From NCBI GenBank assembly GCA_019843655.1, contig JACDQD010000002.1:19367154-19431153 (forward strand): DNA of 64,000 nucleotides. The letters are read 5' to 3'. Numbering within the stretch: the first letter of the stretch is position 1; each line of letters begins with the position of its first letter. The stretch is from Lethocerus indicus (lineage: Eukaryota; Arthropoda; Insecta; Hemiptera; Belostomatidae). Of this stretch, positions 1 through 11,862 are shown piece by piece. The notes under the pieces were generated by a model, which was not told the origin of the DNA, made no database searches, and was given only the letters and a program-made list of their open reading frames with translations. A program made the position numbers and the translations under genes.

Positions 1-210
1 TTCTTTTTTTATTAAACATATATTCAAATCCCTTATGTAATTTGCCCTATTAGTTTCGTTCGGATGACAGTATATACGTTTATATGCGGTATAGTACGGC
101 AATTAATACAACTGAGATAATTCAAGCGTTTAATCCTATAATAATATATCATCCGTAACAACTTTGGAAAACCACTGGAGCGGTTAAACGTAGCATGCAA
201 ATGCAACACG

Positions 211-245
211 TGCGTGTACGTACGTACGTGTGTGTGTGTGTGTGT
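211..245. repeat. GT/ACGT microsatellite
   Basis: A run of alternating GT, preceded by three ACGT units that are self-complementary. Simple-sequence repeat, seen directly. Confidence 0.9.
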
Positions 246-2421
246 TTAGTCTGTGAGTTTATTACGTTATTACATTTACAGGAATAAAAAAACATTCGTC
301 GTCTTCTAATTATAAGCAATATTCAGCTGCCCATAAAATAAAAATGGATCACGTGAATGCAACTTTCTATTTGAGTAATGCATCGAGGGAGTGCAGTGAG
401 TTATAATTTACGTAGGTACTGAAGTCTAACTTTCTTTATAAACCGACTTCCCCGCTAAACCTTTATATACAAATAACACATTTGCTCAGGTCATTGAGGT
501 TTTAGTGAGGTGGGTTCAACCGCCTTCATACTTATTAGGCAAATAATTAAGAGAATATGCTCCAATATAATTAAACTAGTTATTATGGACCGATATAGGT
601 CGGAAGGCCGCATACATCTTGAAGTGTAACGCCAGACATGAAACTGACTGATTGAGGTCATGACATCGCCAATGTAATATCCGACCGGTACCAGAATTAT
701 TATTATTTCCCAAATATAGCGGGGAATACAATAAGTATTTTCCCAATAAACTCATTAGAAACACTAATTGCATATTTTAGATATTAAACTTCTTTAAAAT
801 GATTATGGAGCCCTCTTACCAAACAAAGCCATCTATAAAAAATGTCGGTCCCTGTTCACAGGACTAATCTGGGTCATGCCTAATCTATGGCGTTGAATGC
901 GCCGCTCTAATGACTAATGAACTGATTATGGTGGGCCAGCGCCAACACACCTATTTATGACTGTTTCCAGACTAATCGGACAGACTCCCAACGACTATGT
1001 CAACGATAACATGCTGTATAATTTGCTCATTTCTGCCTCCTCTCTGTAGGTTCTCAAAACACCCACGAAAATAAAAAAAATTATATTTATAGAAAAAATA
1101 GTGTCGAACGAATTTGGTCCATTTCATTTCATTAGAATGCTTTGATGCTTTTATTAGAAGTCCTTAATGCGGGTTACAGAATCAGAAGAATGCGCCCTGA
1201 TGTATAATGTTTTAAAAAAGCAAAGCATCCCGAGTAAAACGTGTTTTATTCTTCGAGAGTTGTTTTCTTCGGAGCATTTTCAACAAGTGTACTATTGCAT
1301 CAATTACATAACCATTTTTCAGGAACTTTCTGAAGCTGAGATATGGAAAAATTAATCTACAATTTAATGTATACATAATTTCCACTGATGAACAATATCC
1401 TCAACGAAACTATGTCACGACGTGAATTAGCATTGTAAACGGTTGGCCAAACATTAATTCAACGCTGCCACATCCCCGGAATACATCGGCTAAAACGGAA
1501 CGCTTCACTGTATCGGCGGTCATTTTATTCAATCACGCGGCTTAATTGTGAGCTTTAAATGAACCGTCCGCATAATTACTGGGCCATTAGCGATGACCCC
1601 CTCCACTCCTTTCAAGCCGTGACCGACATTTCCGATGAAATATCCGCCACGATTTTAAATCCGTGGTATCCGCCCACCGGGCTAGGTAGATTATCAGTTT
1701 TTGTAGGCGTTAATGTGAATACAGTAAACATTTTGTATCCGACCGTCAGGCATTGTGGAGAGTCTACTTCCGAGAAACCCTCAGGTAGAAAACACCAAAG
1801 ATAGAATAATGGCCTGGCCATAGAGGAATAGTGTTAAGGAATTATTAAATACTTCCGCCTTCTACCTTACGCGACTGGCTTTGAAATCATGAGAGGAATC
1901 ATTATCAGAATTGAGAGGAATCATTTCCGCAGATATGATATACGCCACGAAACGGAATATTAATTTAATAATATGTGTATATACTTTACAACGCATGAAC
2001 TGTATTACTGTGTTTATAAGACGGTTCACAAGTTGTTCTGTGGATGATTAGACAGGAAATGAATCTAGGATGTTTTATCTAGTCCCAGTGAAATTTGCGG
2101 TAATATAAAAATTAGATATGAAATAGGAAACAGGCGTATGGTAAATACTCGGTTTCAGTCTCCGGATATTCTTAAAAAGTGAGTGGGGTGTGCACGGCCT
2201 CAGGGCTGAATACTAATTGGCGGTTAATGTCGACTGGGTTGTTTCCCTTCCCGGTCCGGGCCTAATATCAACAATAAAAGTGGGGGGTGCTCCACCCTCC
2301 GTGACGCCCGCAGTCGTTCCGGCAATGAAACGCCCGTTCTTGCCCCGTAACGGTTTAATCTAGACGCCGTAATTATTAAACTAATGCTCGGTTTCCCTTT
2401 TAATTAAAACGGTAAAAACTA

Positions 2422-2451
2422 CGCGCCCCTCCGAATTGTTGGAGGGGCGCG
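2422..2451. repeat. Perfect GC-rich hairpin
   Basis: The arm CGCGCCCCTCC (2422-2432) is followed by an 8-base loop (2433-2440) and its exact reverse complement (2441-2451). This gives an 11-bp stem with nine G:C pairs in otherwise AT-rich non-coding DNA. Function is unknown. Confidence 0.8.
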
Positions 2452-2517
2452 GGCCCCCGTCGAAATATCGGTAACCGATAGCCAGTCAGGGGTCAGACCA
2501 AACGATCGGCCACCGGA

Positions 2518-2527
2518 GGGGGGGGGG
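2518..2527. repeat. G homopolymer, 10 bases
   Basis: Ten consecutive G followed by AAA and four more G. Comparable C runs occur at 7284-7292 (9 C) and 14497-14507 (11 C). Such runs are often length-variable and can be assembly-error sites. Confidence 0.85.
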
Positions 2528-3974
2528 AAAGGGGCCTATTTTACCATTATAATTAATTAATTCACAATAATAGTAGTTCTGTAAATTTTGCACTGTTTTG
2601 TATAAATAATAACATTGGAATAAAAAGTGGTGCAAACACATCTGAAGGAACAGCAATCTATAAGGCCTACAAGAATGGGGTGGTGAACGTAAAGCAGCTT
2701 CTTACTTCAGGGGGAATGCGGTATTGAGCAACATTCCGAAATGTCCGAACGAACAACGACGAAGAATAATTTGAAATCAAGCGTCCGATTCGAACATCTC
2801 AAAAGCAGCAGGTATATAGTAACTACTGCTTTCTGAAGGTCAGTTACCTGAGTGTATGTTCTCTGTTAAGATAATTGTTTTTTGCAACATTAAGAAAGAG
2901 TAATGAAAGATGCTTAGGAGTCTGTACACAAAATCAAGGCGAAAATAACACAAAAGGAAGTAACATGTTTCCACATGAAAAACTCGGTGTCCTATTCAGC
3001 ACATCCCTAACCCGATAACACGAGATAGTACGAGACAAAATGCGACGTTCCATTCTACAGAAAAAATGAACCGCGACAGTGAATCGAGGACTATAGGAAA
3101 CAATCGAGTCATTGTTGAAGAGGCGGTTAAGCGCGGAATGGGCCGCGCTTATTTCGAGGATTACAACGGCCTAGGGAGGCAGCCAAAGAAGAAACAACGG
3201 TCGGGAGGCCGGGGGTAAAAAAAGGCCGGTGAGAGGACGACCCCCTCCCGGCACCATTCCACAGATTTACCCCGCCGCTTTAGTCGGGGCCGGGGGGAGG
3301 GTTTTCTTAACGCCATTGTCGAGTCGAGTGGGCCCCTGAACAGTCCTCCTCCCTCTCCCTCGGTTAACGAAATTAAAGAAGTCGCGAGTCCCCTTCCACG
3401 AGAGGTTAATTTCATTCAGCGCAGAAAAAAATTGCGCTTCCTTCCCTCCCGCCTTGCCGCTGCTACCCCGCCAATTAATGATGAAAAAAAACAAGAATGT
3501 TTTCATCTCTCCCCGATGAAATGGCAAGATTTCATGACTTTTACATTGCTCACTGCACCGAGTTAAAACAACGCATTGCTGTAATTCTCCTTCCACCATT
3601 CTAAAATTGTAATTGAGATACAAAGTTGATACTTTGAGAAACCCGCAATAAGTTGAAAAGTTGAACTGCCAACAGTTTTCCGACCCGGCAGGATAAAAAG
3701 CCAAAAGGGCATCGATTTTAGAATATGTAAAATGAACATAATTAAAAATGGTTGCTTAACAATAATTAACGTTTTAAATATTATGTTAATGTGAGCTTCC
3801 GGCAAGTTAAACTGTAATAACTCCATCCGGCTAGAAACATCTGTATTGTTCTGAGATCCGGAGTTAAATTTAGTCAAATCATCAATTTCATAATGAATTT
3901 TACATGTAGAGGAAAAGTGGTTCATCACGGTGTACTATTGTGTGATCTAATGAGAAAAGTTAAACATCACGAAT

Positions 3975-4131
3975 AGTTTAGAATACCTGTTTTGTGGTCT
4001 GCGAGGGGTTGGAATACCGTAGATTTCGTGTGTTTCCTACTGAAGATGGCGAGTAGCCGAAACAGATCTAGCTAAAGACCAAACCGGCAAGAGGAGACAG
4101 AAACACACGAAATCTACGGTATTCAAGAATA
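3975..4131. mobile_element. Foldback/MITE-like element, copy A
   Basis: Two perfect 24-bp inverted arms (4012-4035 and 4101-4124; arm starts GAATACCGTAGATTTCGTG) flank a 65-bp core containing CTACTGAAGATGGCG and GCCGAAAC. The left arm extends outward to about 3975 (AGTTTAGAATACCTG). On the right, the matching outer arm is shortened. Related copies lie at 31278-31403 and 60659-60722. No coding capacity, so if mobile it is non-autonomous. The class (MITE or part of a larger element) is inferred. Confidence 0.7.
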
Positions 4132-6319
4132 CTGTCAAATAATTCGTAGTAACGGCACTAAGAGTTATATTCTTAAAAATCAATGATAATCCCAGATAAT
4201 ATAAATATATTTTTTAAATAAGGAAAACAATAAAATTAGAACGTTATCCGCCTAAAGAAACAAGCCGGAGAGGGCACATTTTTAAATTACACGTAATTGA
4301 AAATAAAAACTAGGTAGAGAGCAACTGGCAGAGGCGCGCACTTTTGCCGGCCTCATATTTATGGGACCCGGAGATGCACGTCCTCGTTCCAACACGTTTC
4401 CTACCCCAGGGCCTCATCGTTCATATTTTACGCCGGAGCCGAGTAAAAAATAAGAAAAAAATATCAATTTTCCTTATGCTACCCAGGGGCGGCCACCAAG
4501 TCTGAACCCATTTTCGGTATCCCAGGCCAACTCGCATACCTGTTGGATGTGGGTAAGGCGCTCTTTGTCTTAAACAATCGACGTTTTAAGTAAAATTCGA
4601 ATACTACCTGTAAACTTAGTAAAATAAAGTTGAAAGTACTGCGCTTCATTAGGGAGGGAAAATTTCTATTTACGGTTTCATTTTTTAAGCTCTATACAAA
4701 AATACAAAATTATAATAATAGATCTAAGATCAGCGTCAATAAGAAGTAAATACAATTATAAAAATACTGAATGCTCTTTCAAAATTGTGTCAATGTAATC
4801 ATTAGGGAAAGCATCATCAGACCCTGGAACAACTGGAAAGGATAGTAATTACATATATTCTTTTAAACCTCGCTCGATTCAACGTCGAACCGAAGTATCG
4901 TATTTCTCTTTAATTCCACACCAGGGGACCAGTTTTTTGCAGTATATCCACTGCAATCAATACGCCTCTAAGAATCGTAGCGTAGGTACTTTTAGATGGA
5001 TCAACGATTCTACTTAAGATAAAAAAGGAACTCTGCAATCTAGTTCAACGGTGCAATTCAATAGAAATCGCCGAAGTAGCAAATCCTAGGCAATCCCGTT
5101 TCTAATCTAATTATGGACAGGGAAAAGCGTCCAGGAAGTAACCTGGGCAATAAACTGGATACATAAACTCAGCTGAATACAAATCGCAACATTACTCGCA
5201 TTTCGAAATGAGTACATTAATTCGACGTGAGAACAATAACAGCACTGCACTAATCCTGCACATCAAAAATTATCAGCTTAGGTATTTCATCAATTTATGG
5301 TTACAAAAAATGCTTACCATTTCTAAGCGGCGGAAACCCACAACCGTTCTTTAACGAAAAAAGTTCATTTTCGGATAAATAAAAAGACGTATAACAGGAT
5401 CCGCCCGAAGGTCGAAAGCGAGGACGGAGAGGGTGGACAGTGGATAATTTATGGCCCATTAAATATAATCAAAGAATAAAATTTTGATTTATGGAATAAG
5501 AAATATCTTTTTTCGCGTCTGGGCTGTGGAATTTCAACGGTATATATAAAGTAAAGGGTACTACTATATGAAGGGAAAAGCGATCCAAAAAATCTCCGCA
5601 TGTTTAATAAAATTTACATTTCTGAGTGTCTTAGATTATATAACTAGTGTAATAATCATATAAGAGGAGAAAAGGAAAGTAGTCAATAAGGCAATCACCG
5701 TTGGTAATAATAGTTTAGTATTTGAAGGCGAAGAAAGTACATAGGACAGTTGAGGAAAAATTGGAACAGGAAGCCCTCATTATTATATGACCTCGTATGC
5801 CTTTCTTACGTCATAATGATGACGAAATAATGCGAAACATTGGTAACCGTTGGTAATCATATTTAATGAAAATTAAAATCTCGGGTCAAGTGTAATTTCA
5901 GCCTACAAACAACAACTACAAACGCAGACAATATGATGTGCACTAAAAAAATATCTTTCCCATACCAACAATGAACAACAATCCTGAACAATTATACAGC
6001 ATTAATGACAGAACGTTTAATCATCACAATTTTAAAATCCCCCGGCTTTAATCAGGTCAGACGACTCCGAGGTAAAGACGGTCTCATTAATATGCGGTAA
6101 TCATAATTTAATGCTCGAGTCCGTTACGATCCCACACAATGAAAACACCTTAAGCAAATTGCACTTGCTTATAGAGGCCCAAGGTTTCCCTGTACACAGA
6201 CCCCATCCATTGTGGGAGGCATACGAGATCCAGAGTCGCGACCTCGAATGAACAATTAGCTGTTTAATTTGAAATAATTTCTCTGGCATAGTGATTCTAT
6301 GGATACCGCGACTACCTTT

Positions 6320-6341
6320 ACACACACACACACACACACAC
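6320..6341. repeat. CA microsatellite
   Basis: Eleven AC/CA units in a row, read directly. Confidence 0.9.
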
Positions 6342-9300
6342 TGTCTTTATTCACACTACTAGAATAATGTAAATGTGTAATAAATTAACCAAGCATCTCC
6401 GAACTGCGACTGTATACTACCAAACTTTAAAGTACTGTACATACAGGCAGAAGATGAATATTCCTAAAATAAAGTAAATATAAAGTAAATAAAAATGGAG
6501 GTCTAAATTAAATAAAACAAATCGCGACACAACACCGGAACAGGAATATTGATTCTCCTTTAGAACGTCCAGTAACTGATGCAGTTTTAATTTTGTTATC
6601 TTTATTCATTTTTTAAACTGGGATCAATATCGATTCGGTTGGAAACTGTTGGAGGAAGTCTTCCATCACTGTCCGCAAAATTTATTCTACGACCTTATTT
6701 CAAGGTAACGGCCTTACTTCATTTGTTTCGTCGGCGCCACGTACTCTCGCATTACATCAATTCTGTGGTAATCTCCAAGGGGAAATTAAACTAGCATGCC
6801 TCACTATATTGTTTATAACTATGACTTCATAGCAAATGTAATTTCTCCCCTCGACATTCGCTGAAACGTGTAGCGAAATGTATGCTGGTTGTAGAGCGTT
6901 GGGTTGACGAACGGGCCGAACAGGTACCTTTGAAAACAGAGACCGACATAGTATAGTATTCCGCCATAGTATGTTTAGTGAAATTCGCCTAAAAGGTTCT
7001 AATAATGAGAAGAATTTTCATATCTACTGTATCCGTGCCGACGTAGGAAAATTTACAATAGACCGTAACAAATTGGCAGGTAAGACGAGGTCAGGCCGAC
7101 CGAGGCAAGAAAAGTGTGACCTCCCTCACTTGTGCTACCGTCATAAAACGTTACTGCACCAACACAATAGGCGCTGTGCCCTATGAGAATGTAGAGAAAC
7201 GCTAAAAAATAACGCCCCTAGTAATCACTGTACCGTCAACAAATGGCACGACCTGTGGGAACATTCCTCCGATTGTTTGTCAACCCCCCCCCTCCACTAT
7301 TTTAAAAGAAAGCGTGCTATATACAATTATCAAACACTCGAGACCACAAACCGAGTGAGATGAATCGGTATATATTAGGATGCTCACAAAGGATCTCACG
7401 TTCAAAAAAAGAACTTACTGCAGTAAATCAAAATGGTAACTTCTCGATTTCCGATCAAATGTATATTCTAATACTAACGGCTAGTAATGATCAAACAGGT
7501 AAATATCAAGTTTAGAATCATTTATTCAAGTTCACAATCGTTTGTTTATGGTCGAATTTTTTAAATCTATTACAAAACGACGGAATGAATTACAACATGC
7601 GTGATTTCGGTAATGAATATTTGAACATTTGATTTGTATAGTGCATTTGTACGGGTAATAAATCCTACTGTTCAGAACAGTAAATGAGATATTCTTACTC
7701 TTTTACCTTGTCTCGGGAATATTAGCAAGCAGTCCGTAAAAAGTTAGGAGCATTCAGTAGACAATTATGCGAACAGCAGAGAGTTTTTTGTCTCGTGGTA
7801 TATCGGTTTCAGTTACTAACCAATGCCAGTAGTATTGTAACAGTTACATATTTAAGATCGGCATAAGACCAAGTGGTATAGCATGAGGCATGATATCAAG
7901 AGGATTAAGGTAAACCCCCAACTAAAAGGGGCAGATTTCATTAAAGTGGAGGACAAACGTCATCAAAGTGTTCATAATCCCTGATGATAATAGCAGTTAC
8001 ACTTTTGCTGGCACACATGTGTGCCGGAAATTTGAAATTTGAACTAGAGCAAGAAATACCTGAGCCGAGAGCTTATAAGAGAGCGGCTTTGTAAGAAACC
8101 GCAAGCTGGGTTAAGTTACTTTGCTCAAGGAATAATCCCGTATTAAGCCAGTAATACCTTTATTAGTGAAGGTAGGCGGGGGTGGTTGATTAAATCCGGG
8201 AGTCGCCCACCCCAGAAACAAAGTTTAGAGAAACTTACGAAAGGCAGGATGAATTAAATTAACCTTCGATGTCGGGGAGGGAAAGGGAAAAATTGAATTA
8301 TAACTGACTTCGAAGACAGATATCAATGTCCGGAAAAGGAAGAGATCTCCCTCAGAGATTCCCTTCATTCCGTTCATTAAGAATTACATTCATTTTATTA
8401 GCGGATTAATCCCTTCTTCCATGGTCCTGGTTCATTGTGCTCCCGGTTTGCCTTAGAATTCAGTAAGTAAAGACATAAACCGTCCAAAAGAATTAAATTT
8501 AAGATTAAATCTAAGCAAAGAAAAAACATTAAAAATGCTTTTGGAGTGGTTATACATAATCTGTCAAATTTCTTGAAGTACAGAATGAATAATCTTAAAA
8601 ATAACGGCAGCACTATTTTAACACACCTTAAAATGTTTACTGCTAATTTGATTGTAATTCAAAAGAATGTCCCCTGAAACGACATTTATTCTCAGTAGAA
8701 TTTACAAGTAGACAAATTGGAAAACGTCCAATATATAAACCCTATAATAAACTATCCAATACAATACAGCAAGAAATACTCGGGAGAAAATCGCATGAAT
8801 ACTAAGACGAATGAATCATGTTATGACTTATATGTTTAAAAGTTAAACAGGTTTGCCAGCGGCTTCGAGTTACATTCCTCCATATTAGTGGGTGGGTGGT
8901 CCCAACGGTGATAAAAATAATAAAGCACGGAGACAGCAAAATTGAACGAGAGTAAAGTAAAGATTGAGGTAAAGGAAAGAGCAATGCAACAGGAGAAAAA
9001 AATGTTTAAAAAAAACGGCTGGAGGCCGAAATAGTCTAGACAAGCTAGCGTCTGCCGGTGTTAAGATTCAGCGAGCCATCCGGCTAAATATACTCTCCTC
9101 CTGGACAAACGCACATTGGACGATACAACCTGTGCGCCTCCTGTTTTAAAATTTTATTTCAAATATCACACAACTGGTTTTCTTATTTAATACAAGTCCA
9201 TAGTTTTCCTATCTCTTTGGAGCATTTCTTCTGAATATTATTTGGAAAATTACTGATACAAATTCAACTGCCTAATTTTCAAGCAAATTGCACGGACGTA

Positions 9301-11364
9301 AAATTCGGTTGCCTCTTCCTATTTGCGGATCTTCCTATTTTCTGCGACATTGACATTTTTGTAATGAACCAGGAGCGGGAGGAGTTAGAAAATCATACAA
9401 ACGGAAGACTAAAAGTGAAAGTATTCTGTACACCATTAAGATTAGTAAACCTACTAAAAGTTCTTCTCTTCTTTATATATATATATGTACACACATATTA
9501 ATGTAACTTTAAGAAAATTCCTGTGCGGTTAAAATACAAATTTTAATACAATACCACAAGTTAGTAAAAGCTTAGAGAATGCAAGTTTCTGTGCTACCAA
9601 TTGACATAGGCTCTTACGCCATTGTGTGATTTGACAAAATCGAACTAAGGACTGACGCAAAAAGCTAATTATGACATCCTGTGTCGTCGCAATTTGAACA
9701 AAAATGCGTGACAAAATGCTAATCGTCTAGACCAGCTTATCAGAACTGATAAAGAATTTAGGCCGAAATCTCCAGTGTGCAATATCTTGCCCCATCACAG
9801 CTCTTTGCTCTCGTCTTGAAATCTTAGCCCCGCGCATAACGGCTCTAGAAGGAGTAAATTGCACGGTAAATAAATACAATTTATTACAAGGAAACTCTTA
9901 ACCGGACAGCAACGCAGGTACTCGAAAACGGCGATTGCGAAGCAAGTGTACAACGATTACACCCCAAATATACGTCTGTCCTTGCTGAATATTTTTCTGA
10001 TTGTCTACGTGTTTTAGTATTAAACAAATAGGTTTTTTAAAAATGCGATTGCTTGTCAGCAATGTTAAGCTAACGAAGAGACAGTCAGAGTGATGATTTG
10101 TATGCCCCTATGGCCACAGTTTTCTCGCATCCCTACCATTGATTAATCATACCTGATTTCAATTGAAACGAAAGGAATAAATCGTAGAAACATTTTACAT
10201 TAAGTCCGTCAATTACTGATCGATAACTCCCTAGTAGTTGGTAAATGAAATATGCGGTGGCCACTATTTCCCACGTTTTTAGTTTCCTTCAACCGGAGAG
10301 TCGTTTTGAACTAAGTACTGATATTAATATGATAGTGACGACAGAATCGCGAGACATGTGATTCACAAGTGACATAAAAGATTTTAAATTGAAGTCCCGC
10401 ACAAGCAAATCAGATAAAGAAAATGATTAGTGATAAATTTGAACCACACGGAGCTTTCTTTAGTACATTAAATACCGTCTTTCAAAATCGATATAACTTT
10501 GTTTAAATTCTGTTACGATGAGTTAGCTCTTAAACGCTTAGAGCCGTCAGCATTTTCCGTTTAGGGTACAAAAAGGGAGACAATGAAAAGACGATGAGGA
10601 GCCTGAATGATGAGGCATGGATGGATATCGAGCCGGGTGATCTCAGTCATCGAGTGGGCCTCTCGGGGCGGGCCGCCGGCCTGTTATTAAAAATAGGGTT
10701 TACACCAATAGGGAGGGAGAACTGGCCTTACCCGACAACAACCCCACCTTGGAATCCCTCCAAAACTCGCTTATTGCTCTCTTCAAAAATGTCATACCGT
10801 CCGCGGGAGTTTCTGCGAAAGGTTCAACCTACGGAAACACTGCTCGGTTTTTTTTTTGTAGAATTACAAAATCGTGGCAATACACAATCGTATCGATGAA
10901 ACACTCGGAAACGATTCAGACCGTTTTGCATCTGGGTTAAAGAAAACTCGAGGAGGGGGAGTCACTTTGACAATGGGTAAACAATCCGACGCTGGATCCT
11001 TAGCAACCGAGAAAACGGACGGGACGCTATTGTGCCCGTAAAGAAATAGGACCGATAGGACGTCGTACGAAAGGCCGACACATTTCGTAACAAAAGAGCC
11101 GAAGAGACCCGAGGCTGTCGACCTCATACCTAAGTAAGAAAGCAGGCCGGGCATTGGACCCCAATATAAATCGAGCTTAATTTTAATACGATAGGAAAGA
11201 CAACAGAAGATTGCCTTTTAAACCGTTGACTACTAAGAAGGGAAGCTTTGTATATTTGAGCTTATCTTACCGACAGATAATTTCGGTACTTTCGTGCAAG
11301 ATACTTTCATGTACTTTCAGAGGGTACAGAGGGGGAGACGAACTCAACGACGATAGGAACTTAC

Positions 11365-11605
11365 CGTTGATGGGAGAATCGGGAACGGCGACGGTGATGT
11401 TCTTGAGCTCGAAGATCTGTTTGACGGCCGTACAGTTTTCCAGCTCGGCCTCGTCCGGTGGGGCCTGGCTGGAGAGGGCCGGGGTCGTCCCAATACTGGT
11501 GGCGTCCGCCAACGAAGAGTAAGAGACTTGGGACACTGTGGCCGACAGAACTGAAGAACACATGAGCACCGCCACTAGTAACACGCGCAAAACAACGGGG
11601 GCCAT
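11365..11605 (-). CDS. Glypican, first coding exon (partial gene)
   Basis: The exon encodes 80 residues plus one base and ends at a consensus donor (G|GTAAGT). Residues 1 to about 21 form a signal peptide (MAPVVLRVLLVAVLMCSSVLS). A Ser/Thr-rich linker follows, then CTAVKQIFELKNITVAVPDS followed by P-I-N-G. That last part matches the start of the glypican core: a Cys near the N-terminus, then hydrophobic/aromatic spacing leading to a P-I-(S/N)-G turn just before the CC-containing segment. Glypicans are GPI-anchored heparan sulfate proteoglycans that modulate Wnt, Hedgehog and BMP signalling at the cell surface; Drosophila dally and dally-like are the insect members. Which of the two this is cannot be told from one exon. 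The phase-1 splice means the protein continues toward lower coordinates, but no further exon was recognised. The start ATG is the first in frame after the promoter at 11829-11862. Confidence 0.6.
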
Positions 11606-11828
11606 GACGACAAGAAATAGAACGGGCAGTCTTACGAGTACTCCTGTGAAACGCGAGTCCTTAATTTTATTCGGGGAGTACCGTGAGCGTTGGAAGGAAA
11701 CTCGGAAGAAACGGAGGTAGGACGAACGTGCGGAAGACGTTGAGAGGCCGGGAGAATGCGGTGGACTGGCGGGCAGTGAGGAGGCCGGCCCCCACCAGCA
11801 CCACCGCCACCCCCACAACCCCACCTAC

Positions 11829-11862
11829 CGACCGCATCCAGCACTACACACCGCACCACTGA
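11829..11862 (-). promoter_or_regulatory. Initiator + DPE core promoter of the glypican gene
   Basis: On the minus strand TCAGTG (11862-11857) fits the arthropod initiator, with A+1 at 11860. GGTCG at 11833-11829 occupies exactly +28 to +32 and matches the DPE consensus RGWYV. No TATA box is evident at -30. The inferred 5' UTR runs about 255 bases to the ATG at 11605. The exact spacing is strong support, though the start site is not measured. Confidence 0.55.

Larger units (their letters stand above)
1..11364. other. Non-coding region, probable glypican intron or 3' flank
   Basis: No exon could be supported in these 11 kb on either strand. Open frames here are short and lack protein-like composition. 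Because the glypican start exon at 11365-11605 is on the minus strand and ends in a splice donor, the stretch is most simply read as its first intron, but no second exon (expected to carry a Cys-rich CC motif) was recognised. It holds GT and CA microsatellites, a GC-rich perfect hairpin at 2422-2451, C/G homopolymers and one foldback repeat at 3975-4131. Confidence 0.5.

Noticed and set aside
2770..2800. GTTCGAATC (minus), resembling a tRNA B box
   Set aside because: No A box or acceptor-stem pairing at the right distance.
3161..3928. Overlapping minus-strand open frames of 84-145 codons
   Set aside because: Low-complexity, Arg/Pro/Phe-rich translations with no domain, start context or splice logic.
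10594..11154. Open frames on both strands upstream of the glypican exon end
   Set aside because: No recognisable protein; frames overlap on opposite strands and contain a T homopolymer. Likely chance.
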